A DNA stretch of 64,000 nt. Origin: Pedobacter sp. Hv1 (GTDB lineage: Bacteria; Bacteroidota; Bacteroidia; Sphingobacteriales; Sphingobacteriaceae). Under the pieces are notes generated by a model that had not been told where the DNA came from, did no database searches, and was given only the letters and a program-made list of their open reading frames with translations. The translations under genes and the position numbers were made by a program. This document shows positions 1 to 8,853 of the stretch, piece after piece; the stretch's first letter is position 1; the number at the start of each line of letters is the position of its first letter. The stretch is from NCBI RefSeq assembly GCF_001412215.1, contig NZ_LLWP01000008.1, positions 357,884-421,883 on the forward strand, in the 5' to 3' direction.

Positions 1-2654
1 TTGCCGAAAACGTAATTGCCGATCGAATCCAGACCATTCCGGGAGTAAGTAGCGTACAAATTCAAGGGCAAAGAAAATATGCCATGCGTATCCGTATCGA
101 CCCTAATAAATTGGCTGCTTACGGTTTAACTTCACAAGACATTGTCTCTGCACTAAATACAGAAAACGTAGAGCTTCCTTCGGGTAAATTAACTGGAGCC
201 GCTACAGAATTGACCGTTAAAACCTTAGGAAAACTAAGCACTTCCGAACAATTCAATAACCTGATCATTAAAAGCGACAGCAATAATGTAGTTAAACTTC
301 AAGATGTTGCGCTAACCGAAATGGGTTCTGAGAACGAAGAAACGGTATTGAGAGAATCTGGAAAACCAATGGTAGCCGTGGGCATTATTCCACAACCTGG
401 TGCCAATTACCTAGATATTAGCAAAGAGTTTTACAAACGTTATGATAAGTTGGTGGCCGATATGCCGCAAGACATTAAACTGAACGTTTCGTTAGATAGC
501 ACCCTATTTATTAAAAAATCGGTTACCGAGGTGGCAGAAACCATTCTCCTTTCTTTGGTATTGGTAATTTTGATCATCTACCTTTTCTTTAGAGATTGGG
601 CCATTGCTTTTAGACCCTTGATCGATATTCCGGTATCATTGATTGCCACATTTTTTATCATGTACATTTTTGGGTTTTCTATCAATGTATTGACCTTATT
701 GGCTATTGTACTGGCTACTGGTTTGGTGGTAGATGATGGAATTGTAGTAACCGAAAATATCTTTAAAAAAGTAGAGGAAGGTTATTCTCCTATTGAGGCT
801 GCAATTAAAGGATCAAACGAAATCTTTTTTGCGGTAATCTCCATTTCCATTACGCTTGCGGCTGTATTTTTACCCGTTATTTTCTTACAAGGATTTGTTG
901 GACGGCTCTTTCGAGAGTTTGGGGTAGTAATCGGTGCCGCCGTACTCATTTCGGCATTTGTGTCGTTAACCTTAACGCCAATGTTGAATGCCTATTTGAT
1001 GAAAAAAGGCGGACACACTCCTTCTAGGTTCTACAATTTTACAGAGCCTTATTTCGTAAAGCTGAACGAATCTTACAAAGAAAACCTGAATAAATTCTTA
1101 GGCAGAAGATGGCTGGCTGCACCTATTATTATTATTTGCGTAGGCTTAATTGTGCTCTTTTGGAAACTCTTACCCAAAGAAACGGCTCCTTACGATGATA
1201 GAAGTGCCATTAACATGAACGTAAGTACACCAGAAGGTTCGTCGTTTACGTATACTGATGGTTTTATTTCTACACTGAACAAAATGATCATCGATTCGGT
1301 GCCCGAAAAAAATGTATTGATTACCATTACCTCGCCAGGTTTTGGTGGTGCCGGCGCTACCAATTCGGGCTTTTTACGAATGGGGTTAACTGATCCTAGT
1401 CAACGTGAACGCAGTCAAAAACAGATTGCGGATAAACTGACCAAGATCACCAAAAAATATTCTGAAGGAAAAGTAACCGTTACCCAACAACCTACTATTT
1501 CTGTGGGCAGACGTGGTGGCTTACCGATCAGTTACATTCTACAAGCACAAAACTTTGAGAAACTGAGAGAAAAAGTGCCTTTGTTTATGGACGAGGTATC
1601 GAAAGATCCTACTTTCACTACTTCTGATGTGAACCTTAAGTTTAACAAACCAGAGATCAACCTTACCATTGATAGAGACAAGGCTAAAAACCTAGGCGTG
1701 TCTATTGTAGACATTGCCCAAACCTTACAATTAGGGCTAAGTGGACAGCGTTTCTCTTATTTCTTTATGAATGGTAAACAGTACCAAGTAATTGGACAGT
1801 ATGATGTGAGCGACCGTAAAGATCCTTTAGACCTCAGTTCTGTTTATGTAAGGAACAATAAAAATCAATTGATCCAATTAGACAATCTGGTTTCGGCCAA
1901 AGAAGAAAGTAGTCCGCCACAGCTCTATCGAAATAACCGTTTCATTTCTGCTACCGTTTCTGCAGGTTTGGCTCCGGGTAAAAGTATTGGCGATGGGATT
2001 AAAGCTATGGACGACATTGCCGCCAAAGTTTTGGACGAAAGTTTCTCAACCGATCTTAGTGGTGAGTCGAGAGATTTTCAAGAAAGTTCTTCTAATACCA
2101 TGTTTGCTTTTGGTTTAGCGTTACTATTAGTTTATCTGATCTTATCGGCGCAGTTCGAAAGTTTTAAAGACCCTATCATTATCATTTTAACTGTACCAAT
2201 GGCGGTAGCCGGTGCCTTTTTATCGCTCTGGTTATGTGGTCAAAGCTGGAATATCTTTAGCCAAATTGGAACGATTATGTTAATTGGTTTGGTAACGAAG
2301 AATGGTATCTTGATTGTAGAATTTGCCAATCAATTGAAAGAACAAGGGAAACCTGTACAAGAAGCCATTAGAGAGGCGGCTGTTTCTAGGCTTCGTCCAA
2401 TTTTAATGACAAGTATGGCCATTGCCATTGGTGCATTACCTATTGCCATGGCTTTAGGTGCAGCAGCAAAAAGTAGGATGAGTATGGGTACCGTAATTAT
2501 TGGAGGTACATTGTTCTCATTGGTATTAACCTTGTTTGTAATTCCTGCCATCTACTCTTATTGGAGTAAAGAACACAAAGAGAATAAGGATTTAAAAGAA
2601 TCATTAGCGGCAGCAGAAGCTGATGAAGCGCAGTCAAAAAAATTAAATGATTAA
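1..2654 (+). CDS. RND-family efflux pump inner-membrane permease, 5' end outside window
   Basis: Proton-driven inner-membrane pump of the AcrB/HAE1 type, moving small molecules from periplasm or membrane towards a TolC channel. The reading frame is open from base 3, before the first internal Met at 84, so the gene starts outside the window; about 883 residues are visible and about 150 are missing compared with the usual 1030-1050. The proton-relay motif GLVVDDGIVVTEN in the fourth membrane segment keeps both Asp residues, and the later membrane block carries GLVTKNGILIVEF with the conserved Lys. The C-terminal membrane segments (IAIGALPIAMALG, then GGTLFSLVLTLFVIP) are typical. Its last codons overlap the following TolC gene by 8 bp, so the two are probably translated together. 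The adaptor gene should lie just upstream, outside the window. Substrate cannot be read from the sequence. Confidence 0.95.
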   Translation, partial: AENVIADRIQTIPGVSSVQIQGQRKYAMRIRIDPNKLAAYGLTSQDIVSALNTENVELPSGKLTGAATELTVKTLGKLSTSEQFNNLIIKSDSNNVVKLQDVALTEMGSENEETVLRESGKPMVAVGIIPQPGANYLDISKEFYKRYDKLVADMPQDIKLNVSLDSTLFIKKSVTEVAETILLSLVLVILIIYLFFRDWAIAFRPLIDIPVSLIATFFIMYIFGFSINVLTLLAIVLATGLVVDDGIVVTENIFKKVEEGYSPIEAAIKGSNEIFFAVISISITLAAVFLPVIFLQGFVGRLFREFGVVIGAAVLISAFVSLTLTPMLNAYLMKKGGHTPSRFYNFTEPYFVKLNESYKENLNKFLGRRWLAAPIIIICVGLIVLFWKLLPKETAPYDDRSAINMNVSTPEGSSFTYTDGFISTLNKMIIDSVPEKNVLITITSPGFGGAGATNSGFLRMGLTDPSQRERSQKQIADKLTKITKKYSEGKVTVTQQPTISVGRRGGLPISYILQAQNFEKLREKVPLFMDEVSKDPTFTTSDVNLKFNKPEINLTIDRDKAKNLGVSIVDIAQTLQLGLSGQRFSYFFMNGKQYQVIGQYDVSDRKDPLDLSSVYVRNNKNQLIQLDNLVSAKEESSPPQLYRNNRFISATVSAGLAPGKSIGDGIKAMDDIAAKVLDESFSTDLSGESRDFQESSSNTMFAFGLALLLVYLILSAQFESFKDPIIIILTVPMAVAGAFLSLWLCGQSWNIFSQIGTIMLIGLVTKNGILIVEFANQLKEQGKPVQEAIREAAVSRLRPILMTSMAIAIGALPIAMALGAAAKSRMSMGTVIIGGTLFSLVLTLFVIPAIYSYWSKEHKENKDLKESLAAAEADEAQSKKLND

Positions 2655-3972
2655 GATGAAGACCAAGTACATGATATGCTTTATCGCCCTATGGCTGGCA
2701 GCTACAAACCAGCTAGCCTTTGCGCAAGAAAGATTAAGCCTACAAGATGCCATTGGTATTGCTTTAAAAAACAATTACGATATCAAACTGGTAAACAATG
2801 AGGTTGCCATTGCTAAGAACAATGTAAACCTGGGCAATTCGGGTATGCTACCTGTTGCAGTAGGTAGTTTTAGTACTGGCGGAAGCAGACAGAACACTGT
2901 ACAAACCCAGTCTACAGGTACAGAAAGAGTAACAGATGGTGCCAGAAGTACCAACATGTCTTATGGGCTAGGTTTAGATTGGACAGTTTTTGATGGTTTT
3001 AGGATGTTTGCCAATTACGACCGACTAAAGGCGCTAGAACAACAGGGCAAAACAGTTGCCAAAGCACAAATATTAACCACCATCTCTGATGTAGTTACCG
3101 CTTATTACAACTTGGCCAAGCAACAGCAGTTAGTAGCCGCAGCAGATAGTGCCATTGATATTTCTAATTTGAGGTTAAGAATTGCCAATAACAAATTAGA
3201 CTTAGGTCGCGGTTCTAAACTCGATGTGCTTTCTGCCAAAGTAGATTACAATACAGATACTTCTGCTTATTTACAACAGAAAAACCTACTGGCTACCTAC
3301 GCGGTTACCTTAAACCAATTATTGGCCAGAGATGTGAATACCAAGTTTGTGGTAGCAGACCAGATTGATGTTGATCAGGCCCTTAATTATGCTACACTAA
3401 CTGAGCAAATGGCTTCGTTAAATCCAGATCTACAAAATGCTTTCATCAGTAAAAAAATTGCCGACTTAAATTTAAAACAGGTAAAAGCCGGTCGTTATCC
3501 TCAAATTAGTTTAAACAGCGGATACGATTTTAACAGAAGCACCAGTCCTACTGGCTTTAACACCAAGTTTAGAGCCAATGGTTTAACGTATGGAGTAACG
3601 GCAAGCATCAATATCTTTAATGGCTTTTTACAGCGCCAGAATGAGCGAAATGCTAAAATCGCCATTAACTCGTCTGAAATAACCTATGATAAAGTAAAAC
3701 AAGATATCAGTGCCCAGTTGGCGAGTGCCTATCAAAACTACAGCACTTATCTAGAACTGGTAAAATTGGAAAGAGGCAATGTTGATATTGCCAAACAGAA
3801 CTTAGACATTACTTTAGAAAAATATCGTTTGGGAAGCATTGCCCCATTAGAACTCAGAGAGGCGCAAAGAAATGCCATCAATGCCAATAACAGGTATTTA
3901 GAAGTGCAATACCAATCTAAATTGTCAGAAATTATATTAAAAGAGCTTAGCGGAACGCTAAATATTCAATAA
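2647..3972 (+). CDS. TolC family outer-membrane efflux protein
   Basis: Outer-membrane channel of the preceding RND pump. The 441-residue product begins with a signal peptide (hydrophobic MICFIALWLAA, then LAFAQ), followed by the two TolC repeats: long helical stretches rich in Ala, Asn, Gln and Lys, including GRGSKLDVLSAKVDYN in the first half and LGSIAPLELREAQRNAINA in the second, the usual end-of-helix pattern of outer-membrane efflux proteins. The first ATG overlaps the pump gene; a second ATG at 2656 gives an equally good signal peptide, so the true start may be 9 bp later. Length is normal for the family. Overlap with the upstream gene points to one operon with an adaptor outside the window. 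Confidence 0.93.
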   Translation: MIKMKTKYMICFIALWLAATNQLAFAQERLSLQDAIGIALKNNYDIKLVNNEVAIAKNNVNLGNSGMLPVAVGSFSTGGSRQNTVQTQSTGTERVTDGARSTNMSYGLGLDWTVFDGFRMFANYDRLKALEQQGKTVAKAQILTTISDVVTAYYNLAKQQQLVAAADSAIDISNLRLRIANNKLDLGRGSKLDVLSAKVDYNTDTSAYLQQKNLLATYAVTLNQLLARDVNTKFVVADQIDVDQALNYATLTEQMASLNPDLQNAFISKKIADLNLKQVKAGRYPQISLNSGYDFNRSTSPTGFNTKFRANGLTYGVTASINIFNGFLQRQNERNAKIAINSSEITYDKVKQDISAQLASAYQNYSTYLELVKLERGNVDIAKQNLDITLEKYRLGSIAPLELREAQRNAINANNRYLEVQYQSKLSEIILKELSGTLNIQ

Positions 3973-3989
3973 ATTCCTATTTTTAGTCC

Positions 3990-4844
3990 ATGATTTTAGT
4001 TGCAGATAGCGGGTCGTCCAAAACAGACTGGATGGCATACAGTCCAAACCATACACTTTCTTTTAGCACGCAAGGCATTAATCCATATTTTGTAAACGCA
4101 CATGATGTGGTGAGGATTCTAAGTAAAAACCGAGATCTTTCTGCCTATGCCACTGCCATTAAAGAAGTTTATTTCTTTGGTTCGGGCTGCTCCACTCCTG
4201 ATAAACATGAAATCATTTCTAATGGACTTTCTTCTTTTTTTACCAATGCCTTTATCAGTGTAGACCACGATCTAATTGGTTCGGCTTATGCTACCTGTGG
4301 CGATAAAAAAGGGTTGACCTGTATTTTAGGTACTGGCTCTAACATTTCTTATTTTGATGGGGTAAATGTGCACAGTGGTAAACATGGCTTAGGTTATGTG
4401 TTGGGCGATGAAGGTTCTGGTACCTTTTTTGGCAGAAAGGTATTAACCTCCTATTTATACCACACCATGCCTGCTGAGTTGAGCGAAGTTTTTGCCAAAA
4501 CTTTTGAAGTGAACAAAGATATCGTGATCAATAACATTTATCAAAAGCCTTTCCCTAACTCATACTTGGCTACTTTTAGCCGTTTCATGATTGCCCATAA
4601 AGCACATCCATTTATTCAACAAATGCTCAAAGAAGGCTTTCAAGAATTTATAGACACCAATGTAAAAGATTATAAGGCCTATAAAACTTTAGAATGCAAT
4701 TTTGTAGGCTCTATTGCCTACTATTATCGCGATGAATTGAGAGCTGTATTTGCCGAAAACAACATTAAAGTGGGTAAAATCTTACAAAAACCCATCGAAG
4801 GCATTTATGATTATATTCTCAAAAGAGAAGGCATAACTGCCTAA
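3990..4844 (+). CDS. BadF/BadG/BcrA/BcrD-type ATPase, N-acetylglucosamine kinase-like
   Basis: Cytoplasmic sugar kinase of the ASKHA fold, most like bacterial and eukaryotic N-acetylglucosamine kinases. The 284-residue product shows the phosphate-1 loop near the N-terminus (ADSGSSKTDW), the phosphate-2 loop ILGTGSNISYFDG near residue 115, and GLGYVLGDEGSGTFFGRK, a signature of this kinase group. In Bacteroidota such enzymes are thought to salvage amino sugars released from cell wall or chitin; the exact substrate is inference. It starts 17 bp after the TolC stop and may be co-transcribed, although function does not link them. No membrane segments or signal peptide. Confidence 0.85.
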   Translation: MILVADSGSSKTDWMAYSPNHTLSFSTQGINPYFVNAHDVVRILSKNRDLSAYATAIKEVYFFGSGCSTPDKHEIISNGLSSFFTNAFISVDHDLIGSAYATCGDKKGLTCILGTGSNISYFDGVNVHSGKHGLGYVLGDEGSGTFFGRKVLTSYLYHTMPAELSEVFAKTFEVNKDIVINNIYQKPFPNSYLATFSRFMIAHKAHPFIQQMLKEGFQEFIDTNVKDYKAYKTLECNFVGSIAYYYRDELRAVFAENNIKVGKILQKPIEGIYDYILKREGITA

Positions 4845-5156
4845 TCTGAGCTTAAAAACTCCCTTTTAACTACTCCTTAAATCAACTGAAAACAGTTGGT
4901 TTTCAGCTCCATTTTAACACGGTCAATTTTGGCTATTCCTAGCCTTTTGCTGCGTTCAAAACACCTTCCATCATCTTACTAATAGATACGTAATAAAATT
5001 GGTTTTTTCTTGACCATTTTATTCATTTTACGCTCTTAGCACAACTATAATGAATAAAATGAATGGGCATTAGGGCCTAAACAATAATTAGTTTTACTGA
5101 TAACAATAGCGGTTTAAACCCGCCTGCGTTGCTTTAAATTAAATTTTCGCTCCCTC
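4845..5156. other. Intergenic stretch with two inverted repeats
   Basis: No gene is visible in these 312 bases. They hold a short perfect hairpin at 4886-4906 (arms CTGAAAAC and GTTTTCAG, 5-base loop) and a longer inverted repeat at 5015-5061, described separately. The first hairpin lacks a clear T-tract, so it is only a weak terminator candidate for the kinase gene. The promoter of the following secretion locus should lie here, but I find no convincing TAnnTTTG box. Confidence 0.6.
5015..5061. repeat. 13-bp perfect inverted repeat upstream of T9SS locus
   Basis: Arms CATTTTATTCATT (5015-5027) and AATGAATAAAATG (5049-5061) are exact reverse complements, separated by 21 bases. The element sits about 95 bp before the start of the first secreted protein gene, where an operator would be expected. 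There is no T-tract after it, so a terminator is less likely. Role is inference. Confidence 0.45.
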
Positions 5157-7112
5157 TTGTTCACGATTAAAGCTCCATATCGCCTGTTCATTTTGATACT
5201 GTTCACAGTATTGATGTTCGCTCTGAACAAGGAGGTGAATGGGCAGACTAAGACCTACCTTACTGGGCAAAAAACTGGGAATAAAGTACAAGCAGGTAGT
5301 TTGATCGGACTGGGTACTGGCAGTGCTGGCTTATCGGCACCAATGTCAACAGAAGCATGGGGCTGTGGCCTATTAGGTGCTCAAACAAATGAATTCAGGT
5401 TTTATTATGCTGATCAAACTATTTTAACAGGTTCAACCTCAAATTCTACGACAATTACCGCATCTCGAAATTTTGGTTTAGCGGGGCTACTTGGCTCTGG
5501 AGCAGACACTTACCTGCAATTCAGAAATACAGCCAATGCAACAATTACAGCAAATACTCCAACTTATTTCAAACTGGGAGGACGCCCAACTAATACTGGA
5601 ATAACTTTGGCCGTTGGCGGATTACTTGGTATTGTAGAGTTAAACAGCATTACAGGTACAGCTTATTCAGGTGCCAGCAATTATAAATTGAATACGGCAA
5701 CCACCAACGCACTTTGCAGCAATCCTTATAATGGTCTTGAAAATAACGGTTCGGTGGCGGGCACTTCAACTACAAAATTATTGTTAGATGCTGCTGGTGA
5801 TTGGTATGCGAAGGTAACACCTAATGCAGCCTATAATGCCGTAAGGTTAAATGTAGCCTTTCCAACAGATTTAAGCCTTGCCAATGTTGCTGCAGAAATC
5901 AATGTCAATGTATATCATGCATTTACCGAAACAGATGGCGGCATTTGTAATACCAGTCCACAATTTACCAGCCCAGGAGAAGCCCTTGGAGGCATTACCC
6001 TGAACACAGCCGGAGTAGGCGGTCTACAATTAAGTCAGTTGGTGGCCAACCCACAACAGGCCATTAATGGAAACGCTGGCGACTATTCTTCATTTTCTTC
6101 TGGATTAGCCAGCGTTGGGGTAGCCAACCAAGTAGCTCAAAGTTTCTATTTTGACCATAAGGCGACTACAGAAGATGGGGTAAGACTGCAACTCGGTATC
6201 CAAGGTAGTTTGATCAATTTAGGTCTCCTTAAGCTCACTACCATTAAATTTAATGCCTACAACGGTACTTCAACTACACCCGTTTACCAAAGCAACTTAA
6301 ATGATTTGGCCACCTTGTTACAATTAAACCTGTTAAACCTGGTCGTAATCAACGGAAGTCCAAGTCATAAAAAACTGGACTTTGTCTTTAAACCAGGTGT
6401 TCAGTTTGATCGACTGGAAGTTGTATTTGATCAAGGAGTAGCTGCTGTTGGGGTATTGGGCGATGCCTTGCGCATCTATGAAGTTAATTTGGCTCCTGCC
6501 CTTCCCACAATTACACTTCAACCTACCACTGCCAATTCTACCAATATCTGCGAGGGAAGTAACGCAGGTTTTAATGTTACGGCAACAGCTGCTACCAGCG
6601 GTGTAATTACGGGTTACCAATGGCAATACCTTAATGCAGCAGACAGTACCTGGGTTGATGCTCCTTCTGGTACTACCAGCGCTTTAACTGTTACGGCAGT
6701 AACCAATGCCATGAACAACAGGTGGTATCGGGCTAAAATACTTGGCGGCAATGCTTCCTGTCCGGGAGAAATCTACTCTAATGAAGTTAAATTGACAGTA
6801 ACCCCAAGAGCTGTAGCAAGCGATATTACAGCTTTAGGAACCACCGTTTGCCCCGGCATTTCATCAACCTTAACGGCCAGTACATTAACAGTAGCCAGTC
6901 CTTCCTTTAAATGGTACAGCAATGCGGCATTAACCGGAAGTCCCTTATCCTCAACCAATCAGCTCACCGCTGCCCCCACCATAACCACATCTTATTGGGT
7001 TACCGTGCAGGGCACAGGCAAGTGCGAGAATGCCCCCAATACGGCAAAACAGGTTACAATAACAGTTAATTCGCTACAACCGCCACCAGTTTTAACCATC
7101 TCTTCGAACTAA
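5157..7112 (+). CDS. Large secreted protein with C-terminal Ig-like domains, T9SS locus
   Basis: Predicted surface or extracellular protein of 651 residues, function unknown. It has a signal peptide (basic start, hydrophobic FILILFTVLMFAL, cleavage near VNGQ). Residues about 30-440 are rich in Gly, Ala, Asn and Thr, beta-type and unrecognised. Residues about 445-545 form an Ig-like domain (ICEGSNAGFNV, YQWQY, NRWYRA) and a second follows (VCPGISS, FKWYSN, SYWVTV). The only start giving this signal peptide is TTG; the next ATG, at 5214, would cut it off. The end is abrupt: after the last Ig-like domain it stops at PPPVLTISSN, a tail resembling that of the next gene product. No recognised T9SS sorting domain is present. 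It lies 38 bp before the next secreted gene and upstream of a CHU_C protein and a PorP/SprF protein, suggesting a shared surface complex. Confidence 0.8.
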   Translation: MFTIKAPYRLFILILFTVLMFALNKEVNGQTKTYLTGQKTGNKVQAGSLIGLGTGSAGLSAPMSTEAWGCGLLGAQTNEFRFYYADQTILTGSTSNSTTITASRNFGLAGLLGSGADTYLQFRNTANATITANTPTYFKLGGRPTNTGITLAVGGLLGIVELNSITGTAYSGASNYKLNTATTNALCSNPYNGLENNGSVAGTSTTKLLLDAAGDWYAKVTPNAAYNAVRLNVAFPTDLSLANVAAEINVNVYHAFTETDGGICNTSPQFTSPGEALGGITLNTAGVGGLQLSQLVANPQQAINGNAGDYSSFSSGLASVGVANQVAQSFYFDHKATTEDGVRLQLGIQGSLINLGLLKLTTIKFNAYNGTSTTPVYQSNLNDLATLLQLNLLNLVVINGSPSHKKLDFVFKPGVQFDRLEVVFDQGVAAVGVLGDALRIYEVNLAPALPTITLQPTTANSTNICEGSNAGFNVTATAATSGVITGYQWQYLNAADSTWVDAPSGTTSALTVTAVTNAMNNRWYRAKILGGNASCPGEIYSNEVKLTVTPRAVASDITALGTTVCPGISSTLTASTLTVASPSFKWYSNAALTGSPLSSTNQLTAAPTITTSYWVTVQGTGKCENAPNTAKQVTITVNSLQPPPVLTISSN

Positions 7113-7150
7113 TTAATCTCTAAATATCTAACACTTAAAAAACAAACAAC

Positions 7151-7864
7151 ATGGAAACAAAATCTACTCTTTTAAAATCAAGCTTGTTAGCTTTGCTTTT
7201 ATTCATTTCAACTTCTGCCTTTTCAGCAACTTATTATGTGTGTGTTGGAGCCACCTTAAATTTAAGTGCACCTGTTGTAGGTGGTACAACTTACATGTGG
7301 GATGTTAAACAAGGAGGGGTATCACTTGGTGGATATCCGAGTGCCACTGCCCCAACAAGTTTACCAGCTGTGGGTACTTATCAGGTTATTTTATTAACCA
7401 CATTGGCTGATCCATTGCTTTGTGCGCCTAATAACGTAGTGAACGATTTTATTGTGCTACCTGCCTTAACGCTTACCATTGCTGCACCAAGCAACCCTAG
7501 TTATTGCGGCTCTTCGTCTACTGTTAACACTTCGGTAATTACACCAACTTTAGGGGCATTTCCAACTGGAGCACCATATACTACAGATTTAGATGCAGAT
7601 TATACTTACAGTGTAGTTAAAGATGGTGGTGCCCCTGTAAACGGGACAACTATTGGTACTATTAATGCTACTACTGGTGCATATACCCTTACAACTGCAG
7701 TAGCAGGTACTTATGTAATTACCGGCACAGTAAAGTACAAACAAAAAGTAGGTTTTACAGGAACGCTATTAGGTACTTCAGGCTGTCCAACAACTTCTAC
7801 ATCTCGAACAGTGATTGTAACCGGCGCACCAGCAGCACCAGTAATTACCATCAGTGCGAGTTAG
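7151..7864 (+). CDS. Secreted beta-rich hypothetical protein, T9SS locus
   Basis: Unrecognised 237-residue exported protein. The signal peptide is clear (KSSLLALLLFISTSAFS). The mature part is low in charge and rich in Thr, Val, Ala, Gly and Pro. It has Ig-like/PKD-like sequence, a Cys pair around LLCAPNN and NPSYCGSS, and an isolated late Cys (SGCPTT). It ends PAAPVITISAS, closely resembling the PPPVLTISSN end of the preceding protein; in longer adhesins such a stretch normally leads into the next Ig-like domain, but here translation stops. Genes on both sides are 38 and 17 bp away, so this is almost certainly part of the same transcript. It may be a small subunit or ligand of the CHU_C protein that follows; that is inference. 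Confidence 0.75.
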   Translation: METKSTLLKSSLLALLLFISTSAFSATYYVCVGATLNLSAPVVGGTTYMWDVKQGGVSLGGYPSATAPTSLPAVGTYQVILLTTLADPLLCAPNNVVNDFIVLPALTLTIAAPSNPSYCGSSSTVNTSVITPTLGAFPTGAPYTTDLDADYTYSVVKDGGAPVNGTTIGTINATTGAYTLTTAVAGTYVITGTVKYKQKVGFTGTLLGTSGCPTTSTSRTVIVTGAPAAPVITISAS

Positions 7865-7881
7865 TTAACTATTGATCATCC

Positions 7882-8826
7882 ATGTTTAGCATAAGAATAA
7901 GTATTGTAGCAGGTCTGCTGTCGCTTTTAGCGGCAGCATGCTTTGCGCAATCTGGTTCTTCGCAAACGGTAACGATCACACCAGGCTCGTCCATAAAATT
8001 TAAGGCCAATGCTGTGAATGTGAGCACTTACCAATGGCTCAAAGATGGAGTGATGATGCCAGATGGCAAATCTGCAACCTATATCGTTTCAACCGCAGGC
8101 AAATACACCGTAATTACCTATAACAATGAAGGTTGTGCATCACCGCCTTCAGATCCGGTGATTGTAGTTGTAGACCAACCAAACTCTTCTATTACTGCCG
8201 ATATGGCCATTACCAAAGTGTCAGAATTGAGAGCTGTAAGCACCAATGACCCATTTGAATACACCTTGAATGTCAAAAACTATGGACCAAAAACAGCCAA
8301 CATGGTGAAGGTTCAAGATATACTACCCATTGGTTTAACATTTGAGAGTCTAATCAATCCATTGGTAGGTACAGCAACCTACAATCTCGATACCAGAACA
8401 GTTACCTGGAACATTCTACAAATGGATAGCAGTGCCACTGCTGATCTAAAAATCAAAGTCAAAACCAATAAATATGGGATCTATAGAAATACAGCTACAG
8501 TTGCTGCAAATGAGATTGACCCCAATTTGGCCAATAATACGGCTACTGATGTGAAACCCGTACTTGGCATTACCATACCCAATGTTTTTACACCAAACGG
8601 CGATGGTAAGAACGATACCTTCGAAATTGTTGGCCTAAATCTTTATGAAACCAACGAAATTAAGATCATCAACCGTTGGCAAAGTCCCGTTTATGAGAAA
8701 AAAGGGTACCAAAATGATTGGAGAGCCGATGGGTTAAGTGATGGCACCTACTTCTATGTGCTTAAAATAAAAACACCTACTAACACTTGGCAAGAATTTA
8801 AGGGTTACGTTACTGTAATTCGTTAA
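7882..8826 (+). CDS. DUF11-like protein with gliding-motility-associated C-terminal (T9SS type B) domain
   Basis: Surface protein exported by type IX secretion. The 314-residue product has a signal peptide (VAGLLSLLAAACFAQ), an Ig-like domain at about 25-95 (YQWLKDGVMM, GKYTVITYNNEGC), a DUF11-like repeat domain at about 105-220 (ADMAITKV, YTLNVKNYGP, NTATVAANEIDPNLANNTA), and a C-terminal CHU_C/type B sorting domain at about 230-314 with the hallmark IPNVFTPNGDGKNDTFEI and the ending GTYFYVLKI...GYVTVIR. Type B substrates are typically encoded beside a PorP/SprF-like protein that they need for secretion, and such a gene follows 27 bp later. It is the only member of the cluster carrying a recognisable sorting domain, so it may anchor the two proteins encoded before it. 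Confidence 0.92.
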   Translation: MFSIRISIVAGLLSLLAAACFAQSGSSQTVTITPGSSIKFKANAVNVSTYQWLKDGVMMPDGKSATYIVSTAGKYTVITYNNEGCASPPSDPVIVVVDQPNSSITADMAITKVSELRAVSTNDPFEYTLNVKNYGPKTANMVKVQDILPIGLTFESLINPLVGTATYNLDTRTVTWNILQMDSSATADLKIKVKTNKYGIYRNTATVAANEIDPNLANNTATDVKPVLGITIPNVFTPNGDGKNDTFEIVGLNLYETNEIKIINRWQSPVYEKKGYQNDWRADGLSDGTYFYVLKIKTPTNTWQEFKGYVTVIR

Positions 8827-8853
8827 TGATCGGCCAATTTTAACCTGGGAATT

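Noticed and set aside
4886..4906. Hairpin after the kinase gene as a strong terminator
   Set aside because: Stem is only 8 bp and no T-run follows; kept only as a note in the intergenic entry.
5214..7112. Later ATG (5214) as start of the large secreted protein
   Set aside because: It would remove the hydrophobic core of the signal peptide; the TTG start at 5157 gives a complete one.
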